Below, one piece after another: positions 1 to 6,787 of a stretch of DNA of 8,798 bases. Made by a program: the position numbers and the translations under genes. The stretch's first letter is position 1. Each line of letters opens with the position of its first letter. The DNA is from Actinomycetes bacterium (GTDB taxonomy: Bacteria > Actinomycetota > Acidimicrobiia > Acidimicrobiales > RAAP-2). The stretch spans positions 1 through 8,798 of the forward strand of contig JAJYYT010000072.1 of assembly GCA_021800645.1 (NCBI GenBank). The letters run 5' to 3'. Below the pieces are notes generated by a model, which worked only from the letters and a program-made list of their open reading frames with translations, did no database searches and was not told where the DNA came from.

Positions 1-2
1 GC

Positions 3-2261
3 TCCGGGAGAGCGCTGGCGGAGATCCCCCGTGCGGTGCCACAGGCGCGCGCGGTCCTCTTCCTGAGCCAGCTCGTCGGGTCCGACCCGGAGCTCGCTGA
101 CCGCACGCTCGAGGCCTGGCACGAGGTCGCGCCCTCGAGGGCCGTGCTCGCCACCGCCGTCAAGGTCTCGAACCGGCTTCGGCTCGAGCGTCGAACGGCG
201 TGGTCCGAGCGCCTGCGAGCCGGTGGGCTCGGCTTCGCGTGCCCGCTCGTGGCCTCGTCCGCGGACGCGGCGCGCGATCCGGCGGACAGGCTCCTTGCCG
301 CGGCCCTCGCGTTCGAGCACTTCGGTGACCCTCGAGGTGAGCAGGCCTTCGTCGCGTTGTCGATCTGCTGTGCCCACGACGTGGACTCCCTACGCGCCCG
401 AGTCGCGCACCTCGCACCGTCGCTCGCGCGACGTTTCGGCTCGATCTGCGACGCGGTGGCCGCTGGCGCAGGCGGACTGGGGACGGGCGGTCCAGCAGCC
501 GGCCGGTTGGAACGAGCAACCTGCAAGGGCGGCTCCAGCACCTCGTCGACGCGTTCGGTCCTGCTCGTCGACCGCGCGGTCGCGAGCCTCCGGACGATGG
601 CCCTCGCCGGTGCGCTCGCGAGGCACGGCCACGACGTCGTCGTCGTCCACCCCGAGCCGGTCGCCGGGACCGCAGCCGTCTTGTCTGCGAGCGGAGCTTG
701 TGTCTCGGGCGTCGCCCAGGACGATCCGGCCGCCCTCATAAGACGGGTCGCCGAAGTCGGCGCCGAGCGCGCCTTCCACGCGGTGGTGGTCGCCCGCGAC
801 GCAGCCGGACTGCGCGCACAGGTCCGCCGGCTCCTCCCGGCGGCCGAGGTCGTCGTCGACGCACCCGGCGCCGGGTCGGGGCCACCCACATCTGACGTCC
901 TTCGCGTCCTTCTCGGTGCCGATCCCAACGGTCTGGACCCTGCGTGGATGGCTCGGAACGGCCTTTCCGAACGCGATCGACGGGGGATCTGCATCGCCGG
1001 AGACTTCCGTTCCTCCACCGACGAGGAACGCGCAGAATTCCAGCAAGTGATCGCCCCGTCGATCACCCGGGCGCTCGAAGGCTTCTCGGTCGCCGTCCTC
1101 GGTGACGACCCCGGCGCGAGGGCAGCCAGGGAGCTCCCCGGTTCGCTCGCGATCGGTGCTGGCTCCGACCCTGCCGCGTGGCTGGCGGGCGCCCGCGCCG
1201 TCCTCGTCGCCGTGCGCTCGGGTGCGGAGGCCTGGCTCGCGCTCGCCGCGGCGAGCGGGACCCCGGCCCTGTTCGCAGGGCAGCAGGATCCGGCCCGGCT
1301 CGCCCGCGTGCTGCGCGGCCTCGCCGACCCCGCGCTGCAGGAGCTCTGGTTCGAGGCTGCGGCCAGCGTTCCGAAGCCCGCAGTTCCGAAGCCCGCAGTT
1401 CCGAGCGGGTGCGGCTCGCCCGCCCCTGCCACGGGGAAGGCGGCCCGGGGCGAGGCAGCTGCGCCTCTGCTGTCCGGGCACGCCCGCACGTGCGCACTCG
1501 TCGACTGGGGGTACGGGAAGCTCCCCGTCGAGTGGCTGGGACCGATCCGCGACGTCGTCGACGAGCTGTGGGTCTGCAACGACTGGGCTCGAGCCCAGGC
1601 CGTGCGCAGCGGGATCCCGCCTCGCAAGGTCCGGGTGCTCCCGACCAGGGTCGACACCGCGCTGTTCTCGCCGGACCCGGGCGCCTTGCGCCGCGGCGGG
1701 GTCGTCACCATCCTGTTCGCGGGGGACTGCACGCCTGCCGGGGGCGTCGACTGCCTGCTCGAGGTCTACCGAACGGAGTTCTCCGAGGAAGACGGCGTCC
1801 GGCTCCTCCTTGCTCGGACCCGAGGGGCCCCTTGCACCGACCTCGTCGAATTGGCCCGCCGCGGCGAGGGCGCACCCGTCGAGATCGTGGACCTTCCTTC
1901 GAACCTGGCCGCGCGTGCTGCGCTCTACCGATCCTGCGACCTCTTCGTGCACGTGGCACGCGTACAGGAGACGCCGGTGCGCCTGCTCGAGGCGATGGCC
2001 TGCGGAATGGCGACCGTCGTCCTGGAGGGAGGAAGCTCGGGCTCCTTCGCCGACAAGCGGACGAGCTTTTGCGTGGAAGCCCGCCAGGTTGCGCGTCCGC
2101 CCGAGACCCTCGGCTGCCTCGGGCCGAGCACCGGTCTGTTCTGGCTCGAGCCCGACCGGGAAAGCCTGGCCAAGGCGCTGCGCGACGCGGTGTCCGATCC
2201 CGACATGCGCCTCGTCAAGGGATTGTCGGCCCGCGGACGCGCCCTACGCCGCTTCTCCTGA
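3..2261 (+). CDS. GT-B-fold glycosyltransferase (GT4-like), 5' end outside the window
   Basis: The frame is open to the left edge, and the residues before the first possible in-window start (GTG at 36) look coding, so the gene probably begins upstream. Numbering from GTG 36, residues 1-145 are helical and Ala/Leu/Arg-rich and were not recognised. Residues about 173-470 resemble the first Rossmann lobe of a GT-B enzyme (SVLLVDRAVASLR, then HGHDVVVVHPEP). Residues about 485-741 form the second lobe: VRVLPTRVDTALFSP, ILFAGDCTPAGGVDCLLEVY, and the acceptor/nucleotide-sugar segment QETPVRLLEAMACGMATVV. The family normally has Arg and Lys around GRL...KG, here replaced by D and G, and the first Glu of the E-x7-E pair aligns with Gln 644 beside Glu 645. 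Activity may therefore be altered. A Pro/Ala linker near residue 445 is built from a 15-bp repeat. Lying upstream of flhA, it may modify flagellin or another surface component, which is inferred from position. The fold call is solid; the substrate is unknown. Confidence 0.8.
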   Translation, partial: SGRALAEIPRAVPQARAVLFLSQLVGSDPELADRTLEAWHEVAPSRAVLATAVKVSNRLRLERRTAWSERLRAGGLGFACPLVASSADAARDPADRLLAAALAFEHFGDPRGEQAFVALSICCAHDVDSLRARVAHLAPSLARRFGSICDAVAAGAGGLGTGGPAAGRLERATCKGGSSTSSTRSVLLVDRAVASLRTMALAGALARHGHDVVVVHPEPVAGTAAVLSASGACVSGVAQDDPAALIRRVAEVGAERAFHAVVVARDAAGLRAQVRRLLPAAEVVVDAPGAGSGPPTSDVLRVLLGADPNGLDPAWMARNGLSERDRRGICIAGDFRSSTDEERAEFQQVIAPSITRALEGFSVAVLGDDPGARAARELPGSLAIGAGSDPAAWLAGARAVLVAVRSGAEAWLALAAASGTPALFAGQQDPARLARVLRGLADPALQELWFEAAASVPKPAVPKPAVPSGCGSPAPATGKAARGEAAAPLLSGHARTCALVDWGYGKLPVEWLGPIRDVVDELWVCNDWARAQAVRSGIPPRKVRVLPTRVDTALFSPDPGALRRGGVVTILFAGDCTPAGGVDCLLEVYRTEFSEEDGVRLLLARTRGAPCTDLVELARRGEGAPVEIVDLPSNLAARAALYRSCDLFVHVARVQETPVRLLEAMACGMATVVLEGGSSGSFADKRTSFCVEARQVARPPETLGCLGPSTGLFWLEPDRESLAKALRDAVSDPDMRLVKGLSARGRALRRFS
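1368..1404 (+). repeat. 15-bp tandem repeat, 2.5 copies, inside the glycosyltransferase gene
   Basis: The unit GTTCCGAAGCCCGCA occurs at 1368-1382 and, identically, at 1383-1397, followed by the partial copy GTTCCGA. It encodes VPKPA repeated in frame, in a proline-rich linker between the two GT lobes. Identity of the copies at every base, including third positions, suggests a recent duplication by slippage. Confidence 0.9.
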
Positions 2262-2345
2262 CACGAAACGCTCCGAAGCGCGCGGCCTCTGCGACGAGCG
2301 CGGCCGAGCCGCACCTCAAAGGCAAGAGCGGCCCCGACCCGACCC

Positions 2346-2373
2346 TCAAGGGCGGGCGGCACTCGGTCGATAG
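2346..2373 (+). promoter_or_regulatory. Candidate sigma-28/WhiG-type promoter for flhA
   Basis: In the 198-bp gap before flhA, TCAA (2346-2349) is followed after 16 bases by GTCGATAG (2366-2373). The flagellar sigma factor (FliA/SigD, and WhiG in actinobacteria) recognises TAAA, about 15 bases, then GCCGATAA. The match is 3 of 4 and 6 of 8 with spacing one base long. It is correctly oriented, 87 bases before the flhA start. The rest of 2262-2459 shows no convincing gene and no U-tract terminator. In GC-rich DNA such a match can be chance. Confidence 0.35.
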
Positions 2374-2459
2374 AGCACCGCGGACGCCAGGACGGCGCGA
2401 CCAGCACCTGCCAGGAAGCGGCGGGAAAGATCCGAGCGTGCCGGCCTGGTGGAGTCTCG

Positions 2460-4529
2460 ATGAAGCTGAAGCAACGCATGGGGCTCTTCGGGGTGCCGGC
2501 GATGGTCATCGCCATCGTGGTGCTGCTCGTCGTGCCGATGCCGACCTGGATCATCGACGTCCTCATCACCTTGAACATGTCTGCGGCACTGGTGGTCCTG
2601 CTCACCACCATGCACGTGCGCCGCCCCCAGGACTTCTCCGCGTTCCCCTCGCTGCTGCTCCTGATGACGATGTTCCGCCTGGGGCTGAACGTGAGCGTGA
2701 CGCGCCTCGTGCTGCTCCACGGGTACGCGGGGACGGTCGTCCAGTCCTTCGGGAGCTTCGTCATCGGCGGCCAGATCGTCGTCGGCCTCATCATCTTCCT
2801 CATCCTGATCGTCATCCAGTTCGTCGTGGTCACGAACGGAGCCGGACGCGTCTCTGAGGTCGCCGCGCGCTTCTCCCTCGACGGGATGGCGCCGAGGCTC
2901 GTCGCCATCGACGGCGAGCTGAACTCCGGGCTGATCGACGAGAAGGAGGCGAGGCGCCGGAGACGGGAGATCGACGAAACCTCGGAGTTCTACGGCAACA
3001 TGGACGGCGCGTCGAAGTTCGTGCGAGGCGACGCGATCGCCGCGCTCGTCATCGTCTTCATCAACCTGATCGGCGGCTTTGCGATCGGGGTCGTCCAGCA
3101 TCACGACACCCTCAGCCGGGCGATCCACACCTATTCGGTGCTGTCGATCGGCGACGGGCTCGTCTCTCAGATCCCGGCGCTGCTGCTCTCGATCTCGACC
3201 GGCCTGATCGTCACGCGCGCGGCGACCACGGAAAGCGACGACTTCGGCTCGGACGTGACGACGCAGTTCGGCAACCAACCCCGCGCTGTGCTCGTCGCGG
3301 GCGTCGCGATGGGACTGCTCGCGCTGGTCCCGGGTCTCCCGCACGTCCCGTTCCTCGTCGTGGGAGGTCTGCTCGTCCTGCTTTCTCGGCGCGTCCGGCG
3401 GGCGGTCGAAGCGAGGAGGGAGCGGGAGGCGGCCATCGAGGCGCAAGGGTCTCGCGCTCCTGGCGACACCCCCGCGTCGCTCGCAGCCGAGATTCGAGTA
3501 GAGCCGCTCCAGCTGGAGATCGCGCCGAACCTGACCCCCCTCGCCGACAAGGCGAAAGGCGGCGACCTGCTCGAGCGCATTCGGGGGCTGCGGCGCAAGC
3601 TCGCCTATGAAAAGGGCGTCCTCGTGCCACGGGTCCACACCCGCGACAACGTCGACCTCCCTGCGAGCACCTACCGGATCCGGGTGAACGGGGTCGAGGT
3701 TGCCCGTGGCGCAGCCCCCCCTGGGCGGCTGCTCGCCATCGGCCCGGATATCGACATGCTTCCTGGGGAGGCGACGACCGAGCCCGTGTTCGGGCTGCCA
3801 GCCAAGTGGATCCCCGCCGAAGCTCGCCTCGAGGCGCTCGCGGCCGCCGGCATCACCGTGATCGACCGCTCCTCGGCGATCGTCACCCATCTCGGCGAGG
3901 TCGTCTCGTCACATGCCGGAGAGCTCCTCTCCATGCAGCAGGTCCGCACTCTCGTCGACGTTGCGAAGGGCACCGACCCCGCCGCGGTCGAAGAGATGAC
4001 GGCGGCACAGGTCACGATCACCGACCTGTTCGGGGTGCTCGTGAACCTTTTGGACGAAGGCGTGCCGATCCTCGACATCGTCCGAATCATCCAGGCGGTC
4101 ACCGAACAGGCCCGGATCGCGAAGACCACGGAGAGGATGACCGAAGCTGCGCGTACCGCTCTTGGGGCATCGATCACGGCCCTGCACACGAGGAACGCAG
4201 AGCTCTCGGTGATCACCCTCGACGCCGCGTTCGAGCAGGCGCTCGCGAAGGACCTGCACTTCGGCGACGGCGCCAACGAGAGCGTCCTCGTGGTCGAACC
4301 CTCCGTCTTGGAGCGTCTCTCGAGCGAGGTCCGGACGGTAGCCGAGCAGGCTCGAAGAGCCGGGCACGATCCCGTGCTCGTCGTCGCTCCTCAGCTCAGG
4401 CCTGCGCTACGGCGGCTCCTTTGCTCCGTCGTCCCGTCGCTCAGCGTCATGAGCCTGAACGAGATCTCGGGGAATGTCCATTTGCAGAGGATCGGGGTGA
4501 TCAACGGTGGCGTTCCAGCAGCTGCATGA
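2460..4529 (+). CDS. flhA: Flagellar biosynthesis / type III export gate protein FlhA
   Basis: FlhA forms the ring at the inner face of the flagellar export gate. It couples proton flow to export and docks chaperone-substrate complexes on its cytoplasmic domain. The 689-residue length is normal (about 690). The N-terminal half has eight predicted membrane segments, at roughly 10-27, 30-50, 58-75, 95-120, 190-210, 225-247, 273-292 and 293-312. The family (FHIPEP) signature lies between segments 4 and 5: AIDGELNSGLIDEKEARRRR, then GNMDGASKFVRGDAIA at about 179-194. In it, K186 and D191 correspond to the lysine and aspartate (K203, D208 in Salmonella) tied to proton-driven export. Residues about 340-689 are the cytoplasmic domain, including YRIRVNGVEVARG and the conserved region around VPILDIVRIIQAV. 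The ATG at 2460 is preceded by GGTGGAG at 5 bases. The 3' end overlaps the next gene by 23 bp, implying translational coupling. No missing key residues were seen. Confidence 0.97.
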   Translation: MKLKQRMGLFGVPAMVIAIVVLLVVPMPTWIIDVLITLNMSAALVVLLTTMHVRRPQDFSAFPSLLLLMTMFRLGLNVSVTRLVLLHGYAGTVVQSFGSFVIGGQIVVGLIIFLILIVIQFVVVTNGAGRVSEVAARFSLDGMAPRLVAIDGELNSGLIDEKEARRRRREIDETSEFYGNMDGASKFVRGDAIAALVIVFINLIGGFAIGVVQHHDTLSRAIHTYSVLSIGDGLVSQIPALLLSISTGLIVTRAATTESDDFGSDVTTQFGNQPRAVLVAGVAMGLLALVPGLPHVPFLVVGGLLVLLSRRVRRAVEARREREAAIEAQGSRAPGDTPASLAAEIRVEPLQLEIAPNLTPLADKAKGGDLLERIRGLRRKLAYEKGVLVPRVHTRDNVDLPASTYRIRVNGVEVARGAAPPGRLLAIGPDIDMLPGEATTEPVFGLPAKWIPAEARLEALAAAGITVIDRSSAIVTHLGEVVSSHAGELLSMQQVRTLVDVAKGTDPAAVEEMTAAQVTITDLFGVLVNLLDEGVPILDIVRIIQAVTEQARIAKTTERMTEAARTALGASITALHTRNAELSVITLDAAFEQALAKDLHFGDGANESVLVVEPSVLERLSSEVRTVAEQARRAGHDPVLVVAPQLRPALRRLLCSVVPSLSVMSLNEISGNVHLQRIGVINGGVPAAA
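4494..4500 (+). promoter_or_regulatory. Shine-Dalgarno site that fixes the FlhF-like start inside flhA
   Basis: GGGGTGA lies six bases before GTG 4507 and matches the anti-SD complement GGAGGTGA well. It supports the GTG start inside the end of flhA. No other ATG or GTG of this frame lies close by. Confidence 0.55.
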
Positions 4530-5817
4530 GAAGCCCAACGTCTACGTCGGATCGAAGCTCGAAGACGTGTTGCTCCAGATCGAGCGGGAGCACGGGATCG
4601 TGCCGTTCAAGTCGCACCGGATCGAACGTCGAGGTGGCATCGCCGGGTTCTTCGCCAAGGAGGTCCATGTCGTGGAGATCGACCCCCCAGGACCGGACCC
4701 GATCGCCGCACTGTTGTGCTCGAGCGACGACGACGAGCTCGAGCTGCACGGGCTCCCCGGCGACGAGAAAGCGCCGGCGCCGGGGATCTTCTCCCCTCCG
4801 GCCAGCAGCTCCGGCCCGAACGCAGATGGTCGCGAGGGGGATCCGCTCGGTCAAGGCACCACCGATCGCCGGCCCTTCGCGGAGGTGCTCAAGACGGTGG
4901 TGAGCTCGCTCGGAGATGAGCCCTCGACCTCCGCGCTGCCGACGCTCGACCCGGTCTCTCCTGCGCCACGGCGCGACGGCCCGGCGTCGGTGGTCGCGCC
5001 CGGTCCCACGACCAGAACCGCTCCGATGAGAGCCACCCCGATGGGACCCGCTCGCGCGCACGACGTCCCGAGCGGCCCGAACGGCCTCTTCCGGCACGAC
5101 GCGGCGGACGGGGTCGGTGTGCCGCCTCGACGCCCCGAGCCGGTACCCGACGCGCGGACGATCGCGGCCGCAGTGCTGCGCCAGGCCGGATTCCCTGCGG
5201 CCCTCGCTGCCCAGTTGCTGTCCGAGGTCGTCGCTGACGGGAGCGGCTCGAGGCCGATCCTGGAGACGATCTTCTCGACGCTGCCGGCCCCGCCGCCCCT
5301 GCCGAAGGGGCCGGGCGGTCTCGTCGCGCTGGTCGGCCATGGCCCGGTGCTCCGCGCGGTCGCCACGTCGCTGTGCGACGCCGTCGGGTGCCCGGTCGAC
5401 GAGATCGCTGCGCTCTCCACGACGTCGGCCGGCTGCTGGGCGACGCTCGGGCACAGGGCGCGCACCCCGAGCAAGGCCGCCGCCCTCGCGGTCGGCTGGC
5501 GCCGAGCGCACTGCGCGCTGGCAGCCGTCGCTGCCGCCCCGATCGGATCTGATCAGGCATGGACCAAGGACGTCCTCGTCGCGCTCCGACCTTCCTGCGC
5601 CTGGGCGATCGTGCCGGCCACCGTGAAGACTTCCGACCTCCGGCGCTTCCTCGACGCGATCGGGGGGGCGGACGCGCTCGTGGTCGTCGACGCCGAGTCG
5701 ACGACGACGCCGTGCGAGCTGATCGAGCTCGGTGTGCCGGTCGCCCGCTTCGACAGAGACGAGGCGACTCCCGCGCGCTGGGCGCGCCTCGTCTCCGCGT
5801 CGGTGGCCCGGATCTGA
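4507..5817 (+). CDS. FlhF-like protein with a degenerate SRP-type GTPase domain (no P-loop)
   Basis: FlhF is an SRP-family GTPase that helps place and assemble flagella, and its gene commonly follows flhA. This 436-residue protein keeps the FlhF layout. The N-terminal domain (about 13-55) contains VGSKLEDVLLQIEREHGIVP and RRGGIAGFFAKEVHVVEI, like the usual pattern of alpha-helix, GPDAVILS-type strand, then GG-x-x-GFFAKE. A long Pro/Ala/Ser-rich linker spans about 80-205. A helical N-domain-like segment (about 215-255) precedes the GTPase-like region (about 268-436). GGLVALVGHGPVLRAVATS at 270-288 aligns with the family's IALVGPTGVGKTTT, but every GKT residue is lost (G277, H278, G279, P280). 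The TKLD guanine-binding motif reads VVVDAES (392-398), keeping only the Asp. The tail VPVARFDRDEATPARWARLV corresponds to the family's PI-x-YVTTGQ-x-VPEDL end. Nucleotide binding is therefore unlikely; a scaffold role is inferred. The family assignment rests on domain order and context, not a search. Confidence 0.7.
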   Translation: MAFQQLHEKPNVYVGSKLEDVLLQIEREHGIVPFKSHRIERRGGIAGFFAKEVHVVEIDPPGPDPIAALLCSSDDDELELHGLPGDEKAPAPGIFSPPASSSGPNADGREGDPLGQGTTDRRPFAEVLKTVVSSLGDEPSTSALPTLDPVSPAPRRDGPASVVAPGPTTRTAPMRATPMGPARAHDVPSGPNGLFRHDAADGVGVPPRRPEPVPDARTIAAAVLRQAGFPAALAAQLLSEVVADGSGSRPILETIFSTLPAPPPLPKGPGGLVALVGHGPVLRAVATSLCDAVGCPVDEIAALSTTSAGCWATLGHRARTPSKAAALAVGWRRAHCALAAVAAAPIGSDQAWTKDVLVALRPSCAWAIVPATVKTSDLRRFLDAIGGADALVVVDAESTTTPCELIELGVPVARFDRDEATPARWARLVSASVARI

Positions 5818-5835
5818 GGCGGCGGGGGTCGATCG

Positions 5836-6201
5836 ATGGGGGTGCGGCGACCGGAGCTGGTGCTGGCGGCAGCGATCGTCGTGTCGCTGCCAATGCTCTA
5901 CTCCTTCGGCACCGGAGGGCTCGGTGCGACGGCCGCCGTCGTGCGCTTCGCGGTGGCGCTCCTGGTCTGCTGGGCAGGCGTGGCCGTGATCGAGCGCATC
6001 TACGACAAGTACTCGAACGACGCCCGCAGGGCGGAGATCCGCAGAGCCGTCGAACAGGCGCGCGCACGGATCTCGGACCCCAGCTTGCTGCGAGACCCCG
6101 GGGAAGCCCGAGCACACGGAGACCCGAGAGCACACGAAGACCCGCGAGCACACGAAGACCCGCTCGCGCCGAGCTCCCGCCGAGGCGAGGGCCCGGCGTG
6201 A
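5836..6201 (+). CDS. Small two-helix membrane protein of the flagellar operon, function unknown
   Basis: I do not recognise this 121-residue protein. It has two hydrophobic segments, at about 7-28 (ELVLAAAIVVSLPMLYSF) and 34-55 (ending CWAGVAVIERIYDKY). A charged helical stretch follows (about 56-85, rich in Arg/Glu/Ala), then a hydrophilic tail containing three 6-residue repeats of the type AH-E/G-DPR. The start ATG at 5836 has the purine-rich GGCGGCGGGGG about 7 bases upstream, and the gene follows the FlhF-like stop after 18 bp, so co-transcription with flhA is likely. The topology suggests a hairpin with both ends on the same side of the membrane, perhaps an accessory of the export gate or basal body, which is speculative. 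Its stop lies 2 bp from the convergent csrA stop. Confidence 0.7.
   Translation: MGVRRPELVLAAAIVVSLPMLYSFGTGGLGATAAVVRFAVALLVCWAGVAVIERIYDKYSNDARRAEIRRAVEQARARISDPSLLRDPGEARAHGDPRAHEDPRAHEDPLAPSSRRGEGPA
6111..6164 (+). repeat. 18-bp tandem repeat, 3 copies, in the tail of the small membrane protein
   Basis: Copies lie at 6111-6128, 6129-6146 and 6147-6164, with unit AGCACACGAAGACCCGCG. Copies 2 and 3 differ only at the last base, and copy 1 has two differences. The repeat keeps the frame and encodes a six-residue unit (RAHEDP). Confidence 0.9.
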
Positions 6202-6203
6202 CG

Positions 6204-6761
6204 TCATGCGCTCGACGTGGCCAGCCGAAGCGCCGCGAGATCGCCGGCAGCCGCGGCCCGGTTCTCCTCGACCACTTGGTCCCAGATCTCCTTGCGGTAG
6301 ACGCGCCGACCCGGCGCGTCGATGCCGATGCGCACGTAGCTGCCCACCTGGCGGATGACGGTGACGACGAGGCCCGTGCCGATCGTGGGCCCCTCCAAGG
6401 CGAGCGACGGGTTGCCTCTCGCGAGCGACGACACCCTCACCGAGAGCTCGGCTCCGAAGTCGATCGACTGGCCGACCTTGCGGTGGAGGGCAAAGGTCGT
6501 CCGGCAGTCGTGCGAGGGATGCCCAAGCGGCGCGACCTCGACGTACGCCCGCTCCTCTTCCACACGCACCGTCAGGGGCGCCGCGATCTCGAGGCGCACG
6601 TCGCTCGCGGACGCGGCGGCCGGTGAAAGTCGGACAGACGAGGTAATCCCCGGAACGGTGACGCCGAGCCACACCTTGTGGCCTTCGGTGGAGAGCAGGC
6701 TCAGGTCGATGCCGTGCTCGATGATGATCGACTCACCTGGACGCCGGTTCAGTACGAGCAT
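6204..6761 (-). CDS. csrA: Internally duplicated CsrA-family RNA-binding regulator
   Basis: CsrA binds GGA motifs in mRNA leaders and represses translation. In Bacillus it represses flagellin mRNA and is titrated by FliW. CsrA is normally 55-75 residues and works as a dimer; this chain has 185. Residues 1-47 align without gaps to a whole CsrA core: MLVLNRRPGESIII, with L4, R6 and R7 of the RNA-binding strand, then KVWLGVTVP ending at P37 and an Arg at position 44. A second beta-1-like motif starts near 90 (FALHRKVGQSIDFG), reaching EGP 38 residues later as in CsrA. The C-terminal part 126-170 is the best-preserved core: VVTVIRQVGSYVRIGIDAP, then RRVYRKEIWDQVVEEN, corresponding to beta-5 with R44 and the helix. 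Residues 53-80 look like a further degenerate core. The ATG at 6761 (right after AAAGGA at 6 bases) is preferred to the longer open frame, which runs into fliW. It lies 26 bp after fliW, in one operon. Confidence 0.85.
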   Translation of the reverse strand: MLVLNRRPGESIIIEHGIDLSLLSTEGHKVWLGVTVPGITSSVRLSPAAASASDVRLEIAAPLTVRVEEERAYVEVAPLGHPSHDCRTTFALHRKVGQSIDFGAELSVRVSSLARGNPSLALEGPTIGTGLVVTVIRQVGSYVRIGIDAPGRRVYRKEIWDQVVEENRAAAAGDLAALRLATSSA

Positions 6762-6767
6762 GCCCCG

Positions 6768-6773
6768 TCCTTT
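6768..6773 (-). promoter_or_regulatory. csrA ribosome binding site containing a CsrA-type AnGGA core
   Basis: On the - strand AAAGGA lies six bases before the csrA ATG. It fixes the start at 6761 and also contains AAGGA, the core bound by CsrA proteins, so autoregulation is possible. That role is inferred. Confidence 0.5.
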
Positions 6774-6787
6774 CTCTTCTCTCTTCG

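Noticed and set aside
390..1952. Long - strand open frame across the glycosyltransferase
   Set aside because: There is no recognisable domain and it opposes a gene with clear GT-B motifs.
2346..3890. Long - strand open frame across flhA
   Set aside because: It is antisense to an unmistakable FlhA; its Asp/Arg/His-rich composition is the mirror of flhA codons.
4501..6672. Very long open frame on the - strand (about 720 codons)
   Set aside because: It lies antisense to the FlhF-like gene and the small membrane protein, has Arg-rich low-complexity content with no motif, and is typical of stop-poor frames in GC-rich DNA.
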